From: an uncultured Spirochaetia bacterium | GTDB lineage: Bacteria > Spirochaetota > CALGPD01 | Length of the DNA: 6,203 nucleotides | Assembly (NCBI GenBank): GCA_937960625.1 | Contig: CALGPD010000407.1 | Span: 1-6,203, forward strand | Direction of reading: 5' to 3' | Shown here: piece by piece, positions 1 through 5,463 of the stretch | How the letters are laid out: every line of letters starts with the position of its first letter | Numbering within the stretch: the stretch's first letter is position 1 | Notes under the pieces: generated by a model | What the model saw: the letters and a program-made list of their open reading frames with translations, nothing else | What the model was told of the DNA's origin: nothing | Databases searched by the model: none | Made by a program: the position numbers and the translations under genes

Positions 1-59
1 GGGAATTAGTAATAGTATGGGGTATTAAGAAAAACACCAACATTATAAAAAAACCCACC

Positions 60-80
60 GCCCTCTTTATTAAAGGGGGC
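60..80. repeat. GC-rich hairpin module, complete copy
   Basis: Nine-base arms (60-68 and 72-80) pair with one G-U wobble around a 3-nt loop (69-71). The core 57-75 (19 nt) recurs exactly at 6185-6203, the last bases of the window, so this is a dispersed repeat rather than a one-off terminator. No gene ends next to it on either strand inside the window. A T-run lies on the minus strand side, but several bases away from the stem, so a terminator role is possible but unproven. Bases 1-59 upstream show nothing recognisable. Confidence 0.6.
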
Positions 81-147
81 TTGTTAAAACCAACGTAGAG
101 CTAAATAAGCCGGGGGATTTAAAACAACTTAATCTTGCATATTAAAA

Positions 148-226
148 ACGCGTTATACTTAGGGCTTAAATACCTCCTAAACCTCTGCGGTTCTCATCTT
201 TCCTCCGCGTTAAATTCTTCTTCTCC
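148..226. repeat. Dispersed intergenic repeat, copy 1
   Basis: This stretch matches 6098-6176 in the same orientation with 6 mismatches in 79 positions (about 92%), and weaker similarity continues upstream to about 127. It contains two imperfect 20-nt periods, each beginning with a CCTC(T/C)GCG core (182-189 and 202-209). On the minus strand it reads as GCGGAGG and GCAGAGG blocks, a style of intergenic repeat I recall from many environmental bacterial genomes. On the minus strand the degenerate similarity seems to extend further, towards about 255. No coding potential is evident, and its AGGAGG-like minus-strand stretch is not followed by a start codon. Confidence 0.8.
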
Positions 227-456
227 CATCCTTATTGAATCCTCTCAATCTGTGGGCAACGTCTTTTCTTCATCCATTGCAGGCGTGTTCTCATAATCAA
301 CCGTGTTATTTTTGCCATGAATTTTGTTGCAAAAAAAAAACACTGATTTTTTTTTATTCAAAAAAAACGTAAAAAACAACAATCCTGTTTAAAATTAAAT
401 TCTGTAAATAGTTAATGAATAGGCATTTAAAGCAGAATAAATATTGTTAAAGCACA
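227..456. other. Non-coding upstream region with A/T tracts
   Basis: No gene is supported here. The notable content is a set of homopolymer tracts: A10 at 331-340, T9 at 347-355, A8 at 360-367 and A6 at 371-376. Short inverted arms TTGTTG (324-329) and CAACAA (377-382) flank them. Because the block lies about 80-150 bp upstream of the sigma-54 promoter, it sits where an enhancer-binding protein site and bent DNA would be expected. No specific activator site could be identified. Confidence 0.4.
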
Positions 457-473
457 TTGGCACGGTCTTTGCT
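457..473 (+). promoter_or_regulatory. Sigma-54 (RpoN) -24/-12 promoter of the sigma factor gene
   Basis: The sequence reads TTGGCACG, then four bases, then TTGCT. This matches the established RpoN consensus YTGGCACG-N4-TTGCW at every defined position. The invariant GG (459-460) and GC (471-472) are separated by exactly 10 nt. Transcription would start near 484, giving a leader of about 25 nt that still contains the GAGG ribosome binding site at 497-500. Such promoters need RpoN and an ATP-dependent enhancer-binding protein; neither is encoded in this window. No competing sigma-70 promoter of similar quality was seen between 380 and 500. Confidence 0.88.
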
Positions 474-508
474 TTATTAGTTAGCAACAAATTATTGAGG
501 TTAGTAAA

Positions 509-1429
509 ATGACAGGTACTCTTATTCAAGAAAAACAAAACATGTTTGAAAATACAAACAATAAATATTTTGATGAAACCGTAATAGATTCAAGACCGGA
601 TTACGATGCTGAGGATGACGCGATTAAATATTATCTTGCTGAAATATCAAAGCATAAGCTTTTAAGCGTTAAGGATGAAAAGCGGTTGTCCAAGCTGATA
701 TTAAAAGGCGATAAACGCGCTTTAAATAAACTAATTAATTCCAATCTGCGCTTGGTTGTTAAAATTGCCAAAAGCTATGTTAGCCGTGAATACCCTCTGA
801 TTGACATAATTCAGGACGGTAATATGGGATTAATAAGCGCGGCAAAGAAATTCAATTACAAAAAAGGGGTAAGGTTTGCGACCTATGCTTCGTTATGGAT
901 TAAGCAAATGATACAGCGCAATTTATACGTTAGGCGTAGAACAATTAAACTTCCTTACCGGAAAGAAATCAAAGCAAGGCAGATGCAGAAATATCTTGCT
1001 GTATTTTATCAGGAGCAGGACAGATATCCTACAATCGGTGAAATATCAGATTACCTCGGTGTGTCCCGCGAGGATATAGAAAATATGCTCGTTGCAACGA
1101 ACAGTATTGTTTCTCTTGAGGAAGAAAAAAATGAAAAAGGAAATTTCATTGTAAAAAACTTAATAAAAGATGAAAACTATCTGCCGGAAAAATCCGTAAT
1201 AAATAATAATCTTAAAGAAGAAATTGAAAGAGAAATGTCAACGTTAAACTTGAGAGAACAGAATGTATTAAAATACCGGTTCGGGCTTGAGGCTGAAAAA
1301 CCTAAAACATTAAAAGAAATAGGTAAAAATTTTGGCCTGACTCCTGAAGCAGTAAGACAGATAGAAAGAAAAGCATTACTAAAATTAAATAAGCGTTTTC
1401 AGCATGCTAAAGTTTACCTAAACAACTAG
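509..1429 (+). CDS. Sigma-70 family RNA polymerase sigma factor (group 2, RpoD/RpoS-like)
   Basis: This 306-residue protein would direct RNA polymerase core enzyme to a set of promoters. Region 1.2 lies at about residues 35-70. Region 2 (about 71-141) includes a core-binding DIIQDGNMGLISAAKKF stretch (99-115) and a melting/-10 segment FATYASLWIKQMIQR (123-137). Region 3 spans about 142-200, starting RRRTIKLP. Region 4 (about 245-297) ends in a helix-turn-helix TLKEIGKNFGLTPEAVRQIE (267-286) for -35 recognition. Region 1.1 and the extended C-terminal tail of primary sigma factors are missing, and the length fits a non-essential group 2 factor. The ATG at 509 follows GAGG with an 8-nt spacer; Met12 has no such site. 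The gene is monocistronic, between a sigma-54 promoter and a strong terminator, so it is probably made only under a particular signal. Which group 2 subtype it is cannot be fixed, so no symbol is given. Confidence 0.93.
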   Translation: MTGTLIQEKQNMFENTNNKYFDETVIDSRPDYDAEDDAIKYYLAEISKHKLLSVKDEKRLSKLILKGDKRALNKLINSNLRLVVKIAKSYVSREYPLIDIIQDGNMGLISAAKKFNYKKGVRFATYASLWIKQMIQRNLYVRRRTIKLPYRKEIKARQMQKYLAVFYQEQDRYPTIGEISDYLGVSREDIENMLVATNSIVSLEEEKNEKGNFIVKNLIKDENYLPEKSVINNNLKEEIEREMSTLNLREQNVLKYRFGLEAEKPKTLKEIGKNFGLTPEAVRQIERKALLKLNKRFQHAKVYLNN

Positions 1430-1469
1430 CATGCACGGTTTTATCCAGTCATAAACTCCCGGTAATTTT

Positions 1470-1522
1470 AAGCATGCCTTCAAAAAATAGAGACCCCATT
1501 AATAGAAGGCATGCTTTTTTTT
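1470..1522 (+). terminator. Rho-independent terminator after the sigma factor gene
   Basis: A perfect 12-bp stem (1470-1481 with 1505-1516) encloses a 23-nt loop, and the 3' arm runs into eight consecutive T (1515-1522). It lies 40 nt after the sigma factor stop codon. The loop is longer than usual. Both arms contain the palindrome GCATGC, which also occurs at 1402-1407 and 1429-1434. Confidence 0.9.
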
Positions 1523-1733
1523 ACTGTCTTAGCAGAATGAAACCCGGCAATATTTATAATCCAAAATCAAGCATTCGCGTTTTAAGCTAGTTATAAAACC
1601 AGAGAATCAGGTGTCTTTTTTATTCAAGCAAAAATTCAAGTTTATATTATAAGCCATAGAATCATTAAACTAATTTTATAAATTACCGATTACTATAACA
1701 GGCATAGGTTTAAAAAATCAAAGGAGGGAAATT
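1523..1733 (+). other. Intergenic region before the two-gene unit
   Basis: No gene is seen. It holds a short element at 1568-1587 that recurs at 5962-5982, and a twice-repeated ATTCAAG (1622-1628 and 1634-1640). A weak promoter candidate is TTCAAG (1623-1628), a 16-nt spacer and TATTAT (1645-1650). A second -10-like TATAAC (1694-1699) has no convincing -35 at proper spacing. The promoter of the downstream unit is therefore not settled. Confidence 0.35.
1568..1587. repeat. Short dispersed element, copy 1
   Basis: CAAGCATTCGCGTTTTAAGC matches 5962-5982 with one substitution and one inserted base. Both copies lie in the spacer downstream of a plus-strand gene. Function unknown; it is too short to rule out chance convergence in AT-rich spacer DNA. 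Confidence 0.45.
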
Positions 1734-1886
1734 ATGGATAAAGAAATAATGAAAGAAAAAGAAATATTTTTCGTTGAAAATCAGGACTATAGATTTGAAA
1801 CGGGTTTTCATAAAAGAAATGAAATTGACGTTATTGACGGAATAAAAATCATAAACCCGCTTCATAGATACAGATTTCCATGGTAA
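1734..1886 (+). CDS. Small conserved-looking protein, 50 residues, unknown function
   Basis: The ATG at 1734 is preceded by AAGGAGGG (1721-1728) with a 5-nt spacer, the strongest ribosome binding site in the window. The protein starts MDKEIMKEKEIFFVENQDY and ends in a basic aromatic tail, HRYRFPW. It is soluble-looking: no signal peptide, membrane helix or cysteine. The middle holds an acidic IDVIDGI segment. Its TAA at 1884-1886 lies 8 nt before the preferred start of the exported-protein gene at 1895, so the two are very likely cotranscribed and translationally coupled. An antisense open frame across the same bases has no ribosome binding site and is ignored. I do not recognise the family. 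The short length means it could instead be a leader peptide for the next gene, but the strong site and structured composition favour a real protein. Confidence 0.7.
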   Translation: MDKEIMKEKEIFFVENQDYRFETGFHKRNEIDVIDGIKIINPLHRYRFPW

Positions 1887-1889
1887 AGG
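1885..1889 (+). promoter_or_regulatory. Ribosome binding site fixing the start at 1895
   Basis: AAAGG lies 5 nt before the ATG at 1895 and overlaps the stop codon of the 50-residue gene. The alternative in-frame ATG at 1880 has no Shine-Dalgarno-like sequence before it, so 1895 is preferred. The overlap suggests that ribosomes finishing the small gene help start the next. Confidence 0.6.
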
Positions 1890-1894
1890 TTTCA

Positions 1895-2521
1895 ATGAAA
1901 ACTAAATTATTAATCATTTTTTTTACTTTAATCATATTTACAAACATGCGCGCGCAAATATCTCAGTTTAGAAGTGTGCCCGCAAGAAACAGAATTAAGT
2001 ATGCTGAAGACTTTTACAAACTGTACAAAATGAAAATGCATTATAATACTGATAATCTCCTTGCTAATATACATTGGCTGCAGCTTGCATTATATGCAAA
2101 GTTTGACCATCCTATCAGGGCAATGGCATTAATACGCAAAAGACAGGAACACGTTAAATATAAAAGACTTTTTAAAATGAGATTTAATTTTTTAATAATG
2201 AAATCGTATTTAATGCTTGGAAGAAGGTATGATAAAAAGAATATTTATTACTTTAACAAACGGTATAAGAAAGAATTACTCACCGGATTTAATATAGCGA
2301 GAATATACTATAAACGTGCCATGCATTACTGGGAAAGAACCGTTAAATGGGCAAAATCAGCGTGGAAGTTAAAACACTACCATTTAATAGGCAGCGAAGT
2401 TGATAAAATGCAGAATCAGATGTTCAAAATTGTAAATAATAATATCTGGATTAATCATAAACCCGTTATTGACAGACTGCTTAAAAAACTTAAAGAAAAA
2501 GAAAAAATACTTAACAGTTAA
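1895..2521 (+). CDS. Exported basic helical protein, unknown function
   Basis: The 208-residue product begins MKTKLLIIFFTLIIFTNMRA, a typical signal peptide with a likely signal peptidase I cut after Ala20, so it should act in the periplasm or at the outer membrane. The mature part is rich in Lys, Arg, Tyr and Trp and appears almost entirely helical. Conserved-looking blocks are about residues 55-77 (NLLANIHWLQLALYAKFDHP), 108-124 (LGRRYDKKNIYYFNKRY) and 132-159 (FNIARIYYKRAMHYWERTVK onwards). The repeated aromatic/basic helices look TPR-like, but no clear TPR repeat could be registered. It resembles, from memory only, hypothetical proteins conserved among spirochaetes. There is no lipobox. 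An in-frame ATG five codons upstream (1880) would give 213 residues but spoils the signal peptide and lacks a ribosome binding site. It follows the 50-residue gene and converges on the next gene with a 6-nt gap. Function unknown. Confidence 0.85.
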   Translation: MKTKLLIIFFTLIIFTNMRAQISQFRSVPARNRIKYAEDFYKLYKMKMHYNTDNLLANIHWLQLALYAKFDHPIRAMALIRKRQEHVKYKRLFKMRFNFLIMKSYLMLGRRYDKKNIYYFNKRYKKELLTGFNIARIYYKRAMHYWERTVKWAKSAWKLKHYHLIGSEVDKMQNQMFKIVNNNIWINHKPVIDRLLKKLKEKEKILNS

Positions 2522-2527
2522 AGCCGG

Positions 2528-3214
2528 CTAGTCAAACATCAAATCATCGTCTTTATCTCCTGAAGGCGGGTCATCCTTTGCATCTTCTTCATTTATTTTT
2601 ACATCCTGCACAGGTTCAAGTTCGGCTTCTTCCGCGTCTTCTGCCGTTTGTTCTATTTCTTCCAGTTTATTCCAGCAGAACGGACAGAGTTGCATTTGTT
2701 TTGATACGTATACGTTTTCGTCATCAAATGCGCAGTATTTAAAAACCATATTTTCTTCAACGATTTTCTGTATATCACTTTTCACGCTGTCAATAGTAAC
2801 ATCAGCAATTTCCCGTTTTTCTTCTTCGCTTTTAGTAACATCCTTTTTAATCCCGATAACTATATCGAGTTCCTTAACCAAAGCAAGCTCTATTCTTTCA
2901 ACTTTTTCAGAAACATGGCTTAATAATGACGATATTTCAAGAAAGCTTTGCAGTTCATTACCGCGGATAATCCGGGATAAATATATTTCATAGCCAACGT
3001 ATATTCCTAATAAAATTATTACTCCAGCAGCCGCGAAAAGAGTCCACATGGGCAATTTGAAATATTTAATTCCGAAAAGAGCAAAAAAGCCAAAAAAAAT
3101 CAAGAACACAATTACGGTCATAAACCATTCAATTTTTCCCGTTTTCTTTACACTTTTTGCAAAAGCCGCTAAAGCAATTTTACGTTTATTTAGTTCTTTG
3201 CGGGTTTGGTCCAA
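2528..3214 (-). CDS. Two-helix membrane protein with cytoplasmic coiled coil and CPFC motif
   Basis: This 228-residue protein has a Lys/Arg-rich N-terminus (1-29), two membrane helices (about 31-50 and 57-77), then a long soluble part. The positive-inside rule puts both ends in the cytoplasm. Residues about 85-155 are heptad-like and charged, probably coiled coil. A segment YCAFDDENVYVSKQMQLCPFC (160-180) has Cys161, Cys177 and Cys180, resembling a zinc-ribbon knuckle but lacking a fourth cysteine, so metal binding is uncertain and might need a dimer. The tail (187-228) is strongly acidic. The start is TTG at 3214: GGAGG stands 5 nt upstream, and the next in-frame Met (32) lies inside the first membrane helix. 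It follows thrS on the same strand but has its own consensus promoter. No function recognised; a scaffold or membrane-associated regulator is only a guess. Confidence 0.85.
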   Translation of the reverse strand: MDQTRKELNKRKIALAAFAKSVKKTGKIEWFMTVIVFLIFFGFFALFGIKYFKLPMWTLFAAAGVIILLGIYVGYEIYLSRIIRGNELQSFLEISSLLSHVSEKVERIELALVKELDIVIGIKKDVTKSEEEKREIADVTIDSVKSDIQKIVEENMVFKYCAFDDENVYVSKQMQLCPFCWNKLEEIEQTAEDAEEAELEPVQDVKINEEDAKDDPPSGDKDDDLMFD

Positions 3215-3242
3215 TTTTCCCTCCGTTTAATTCTGTGAACAC

Positions 3243-3271
3243 ATTATAGACATATATATTATTTTTTGCAA
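3243..3271 (-). promoter_or_regulatory. Sigma-70 promoter of the 3214 membrane protein gene
   Basis: On the minus strand, TTGCAA (3271-3266) is followed by a 17-nt spacer and a perfect TATAAT (3248-3243). Transcription should start near 3236, giving a leader of about 22 nt that includes GGAGGG. It lies in the 83-nt gap after thrS, so the membrane protein gene can be transcribed independently of thrS. Confidence 0.82.
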
Positions 3272-3297
3272 GAAAAATTAATTACTTATACATATAA

Positions 3298-5238
3298 TTA
3301 AACATAAATAAAGGACTGTTCAGCTTGAACCTTTTGCTCGACTTCATTCTTTAGTATGTCTAAGAAGTCAGGGATTAAGACACCGTGTTTTTGCTTGCCT
3401 GATAAATTTCTCACGGATACGGTTTTAGCCTCTTGTTCTTTCTCCCCGCAAATTAACATATACGGTACTTTTTCTCCTTGCGCTGCCCTGATTTTATAGC
3501 CAAGGCTTTCATTCCTTAAGTCTGTTTCTGCCCTAAACCCTAAACTAATTAATTGTTTATGAATATTTTCAGCGTATTCGTTTTGAGCATCAGAAATCGG
3601 CAGTATTTTAACTTGAACAGGAGCAAACCACACAGGAAATTTCCCTTCATAATGTTCAATCAGAATACCAATAAAACGTTCTAATGAACCGAATACCGCT
3701 CTATGCACCATTATGGGCCGGTGACGCTGGCCGTCACTACCTTCATAAGTTAAATCAAAACGTTCGGGCATTGAAAGGTCAACCTGAATTGTGCCGCACT
3801 GCCACATCCTCTCAAGGCTGTCCTGAATGTTTAACTCAATTTTCGGTCCGTAAAAAGCGCCTTCACCTTCTTTGATTTTATAATCAATATTTAAGTTGCC
3901 CAGCGCTGTTGTTAAAGCGTTTGTAGAAAACTCCCATACTTCATCACTGCCGATGGCTTTTTCCGGTTTAGTTGCAATAAAGATTTCATATTCATTAAAT
4001 CCGAAATCTTTATAAACGTCCATTATATACTGAAAAGTTTCCTGCACTTGTTCTATAATCTGATCTTCGGTGCAGAAAATATGCGCGTCATCCTGAGTAA
4101 AACACCTTACTCTAAACAAACCGTGTAAAACACCGGACAACTCGTGCCTGTGAACAGTTCCGAGTTCAGCAACTTTTAACGGCAAATCCCGGTAAGAATG
4201 TAATCCTGATTTATAAACAAGTAAGCCGCCGGGACAGTTCATGGGTTTAATCGCAAAAGTCCTGTCGTCAATTTGCGTAAAATACATGTTGTCTTTATAA
4301 TTGTTCCAATGGCCTGATTTATGCCACAATTCTTCGTTTAGAATTGTCGGAGTACGGATTTCTTCATAACCGCGCAACGTGTTTTCCTTACGGATATAAT
4401 CCGATAACTCGTTGTATATTGAGGTGCCTTTTGCATGCCAAAAAGGAAAGCCCGGGCCTTCTTCATGAAAGCTGAATAAATCGAGGTCTTTTCCTATTTT
4501 ACGGTGGTCGCGTTTTTTAGCCTGTTCAAGTTTGTTTAAATGTTTTTTTAATTCTTTTTCAGTGGCAAAACACGTTCCGTATATTCTCTGCAGCATTGCG
4601 TTTTTCTCATCGCCGCGCCAGTATGCTCCGGCTATTGACTGCAGTTTAAAAACATTGACAAAAGACGTTGAAGGAACATGAGGCCCTGTACAAAGGTCAA
4701 CGAAATCTCCTTGCTTATACATTGAAACAATATCGTCAGTTATTTGTTCTGTTAAAAGTTCAACCTTAAAAGGGTCTTCCCGTTTTTTAAAATAATCAAT
4801 AGCTTCACCCCTCGCCATTTCCATACGTTCAATGGGAATGTCCTGATTGGACAATTTTTTCATTTCGTTTTCGATTTTTTCCAAATCTTCGGGTGTAAAC
4901 CTGTGCTTAGAATCAAAATCATAGTAAAAACCGTCTTTAATTGACGGCCCGATAGCATATTTTGTTCCGGGAAATAAAAGTTGAACAGCCTGAGCCATTA
5001 AATGCGCCGCGGAATGCCGGAGTACATGCAGGCCCTCGTCGCTATTTTTTGTGTATATTTTAATATCTATATCTTCATTTATTGGTGTATTTAAATCAAC
5101 AGCTTTACCGTTTATTTCAGCAGCTACCGCGCTTTTTGCAAGGCCTTTGCCAATATCAAGAGCAACGTCATAAGGTGTAACGCCTTGGCCGAATTCCTTT
5201 ACAGTGCTGTCAGGAAGTGTTACTTTCAGTTTGCTCAT
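3298..5238 (-). CDS. thrS: Threonine--tRNA ligase (ThrRS)
   Basis: This cytoplasmic class II aminoacyl-tRNA synthetase attaches threonine to tRNA-Thr. Numbering from the chosen ATG, the 646-residue protein has a TGS domain (about 1-65). The editing domain (about 70-230) carries HSAAH (His75, His79) and CTGPH (Cys183, His187). The catalytic core (about 250-540) is followed by an anticodon-binding domain (about 541-640). The zinc ligands Cys335, His386 and His512 are all present, each one residue away from the E. coli positions known from the family. Motif 2 reads around FRVRCFTQDDAHIF and motif 3 around GSLERFIGILIEHYEG. The usual NCPGH reads NCPGG here, which I believe occurs in other bacterial ThrRS. 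Length is normal (E. coli 642), with all domains intact, so it should both charge and edit. A longer TTG start at 5250 would place the start on top of the ribosome binding site and is rejected. No T-box leader; the leader is only about 28 nt. Confidence 0.98.
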   Translation of the reverse strand: MSKLKVTLPDSTVKEFGQGVTPYDVALDIGKGLAKSAVAAEINGKAVDLNTPINEDIDIKIYTKNSDEGLHVLRHSAAHLMAQAVQLLFPGTKYAIGPSIKDGFYYDFDSKHRFTPEDLEKIENEMKKLSNQDIPIERMEMARGEAIDYFKKREDPFKVELLTEQITDDIVSMYKQGDFVDLCTGPHVPSTSFVNVFKLQSIAGAYWRGDEKNAMLQRIYGTCFATEKELKKHLNKLEQAKKRDHRKIGKDLDLFSFHEEGPGFPFWHAKGTSIYNELSDYIRKENTLRGYEEIRTPTILNEELWHKSGHWNNYKDNMYFTQIDDRTFAIKPMNCPGGLLVYKSGLHSYRDLPLKVAELGTVHRHELSGVLHGLFRVRCFTQDDAHIFCTEDQIIEQVQETFQYIMDVYKDFGFNEYEIFIATKPEKAIGSDEVWEFSTNALTTALGNLNIDYKIKEGEGAFYGPKIELNIQDSLERMWQCGTIQVDLSMPERFDLTYEGSDGQRHRPIMVHRAVFGSLERFIGILIEHYEGKFPVWFAPVQVKILPISDAQNEYAENIHKQLISLGFRAETDLRNESLGYKIRAAQGEKVPYMLICGEKEQEAKTVSVRNLSGKQKHGVLIPDFLDILKNEVEQKVQAEQSFIYV

Positions 5239-5244
5239 TTTATT

Positions 5245-5248
5245 CTCC
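5245..5248 (-). promoter_or_regulatory. Ribosome binding site fixing the thrS start
   Basis: GGAG (5248-5245 on the minus strand) stands 6 nt before the ATG at 5238. The in-frame TTG at 5250 immediately precedes this site, so it cannot use it. The ATG start also leads directly into the TGS domain. Confidence 0.75.
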
Positions 5249-5272
5249 AAATTTTAATTGTTAAGAAATAAA

Positions 5273-5301
5273 AATATAACCTGATTGCATAAAAGTTTCA
5301 A
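5273..5301 (-). promoter_or_regulatory. Sigma-70 promoter of thrS
   Basis: On the minus strand TTGAAA (5301-5296), a 17-nt spacer and TATATT (5278-5273) form a good housekeeping promoter, with a start near 5266. The leader is too short for a T-box or attenuator, so threonine-starvation control by such a device is not expected here. Confidence 0.75.
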
Positions 5302-5350
5302 GAACGGGTTTAAGATTTATTTTACGAATTTTAACATTTAATAAATTACA

Positions 5351-5380
5351 TTAAAAACATAATCCCGGTGTTATTATGAT
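5351..5380 (+). promoter_or_regulatory. Weak candidate promoter for the gene at 5464
   Basis: TTAAAA (5351-5356), an 18-nt spacer and TATGAT (5375-5380) is the best sigma-70-like match before this gene. The -35 is poor. Another -35-like TTGACG (5398-5403) has no good -10 at 16-18 nt. Confidence 0.25.
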
Positions 5381-5397
5381 AAAGCAGGGAGTGAAAT

Positions 5398-5439
5398 TTG
5401 ACGAAAATTAATAACATAACGGTTAATAAAAAACCGTAA
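5398..5439 (+). other. Possible 13-codon leader ORF with overlapping hairpin
   Basis: A TTG at 5398, 6 nt after GGGAG (5387-5391), opens a 13-codon frame (MTKINNITVNKKP) that stops at TAA 5437-5439, 24 nt before the next gene. Its end overlaps a 6-bp perfect hairpin, ACGGTT (5419-5424) with AACCGT (5432-5437). The arrangement resembles a regulatory leader, but such short frames arise by chance in AT-rich spacer. Confidence 0.2.
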
Positions 5440-5463
5440 GAGTATTTTTAAGGAAGACAAACA

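Noticed and set aside
148..226. AGGAGG-like ribosome binding site on the minus strand within the repeat
   Set aside because: Not followed by a start codon at a useful distance; it is part of the repeat consensus and recurs at 6098-6176.
127..226. CRISPR array
   Set aside because: Only two imperfect 20-nt periods with no uniform spacers, and no cas genes.
232..318. 28-codon minus-strand ORF starting MAKITRLIMR
   Set aside because: No ribosome binding site, and its end runs into the degenerate part of the dispersed repeat.
331..355. A10/T9 hairpin as an intrinsic terminator
   Set aside because: The stem is only A-T pairs with no GC core, and no gene ends nearby on either strand.
1710..1895. 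61-codon minus-strand open frame
   Set aside because: Antisense to the 50-residue gene and the start of the exported-protein gene, with no ribosome binding site; the Phe/Tyr-rich product is what antisense of Lys/Glu-rich AT codons gives.
2310..2325. Second sigma-54 site on the minus strand (TGGCACG-like)
   Set aside because: The required GC of the -12 element is absent at the proper distance, and it lies inside a coding region.
3048..3230. 60-codon plus-strand open frame
   Set aside because: Lies antisense within the membrane protein gene and over its ribosome binding site; no start signal of its own.
3684..3875. 63-codon plus-strand open frame
   Set aside because: Shadow antisense to the highly conserved catalytic core of thrS.
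5239..5301. T-box or threonine attenuator ahead of thrS
   Set aside because: The likely leader is about 28 nt with no specifier stem, T-box sequence or run of threonine codons.
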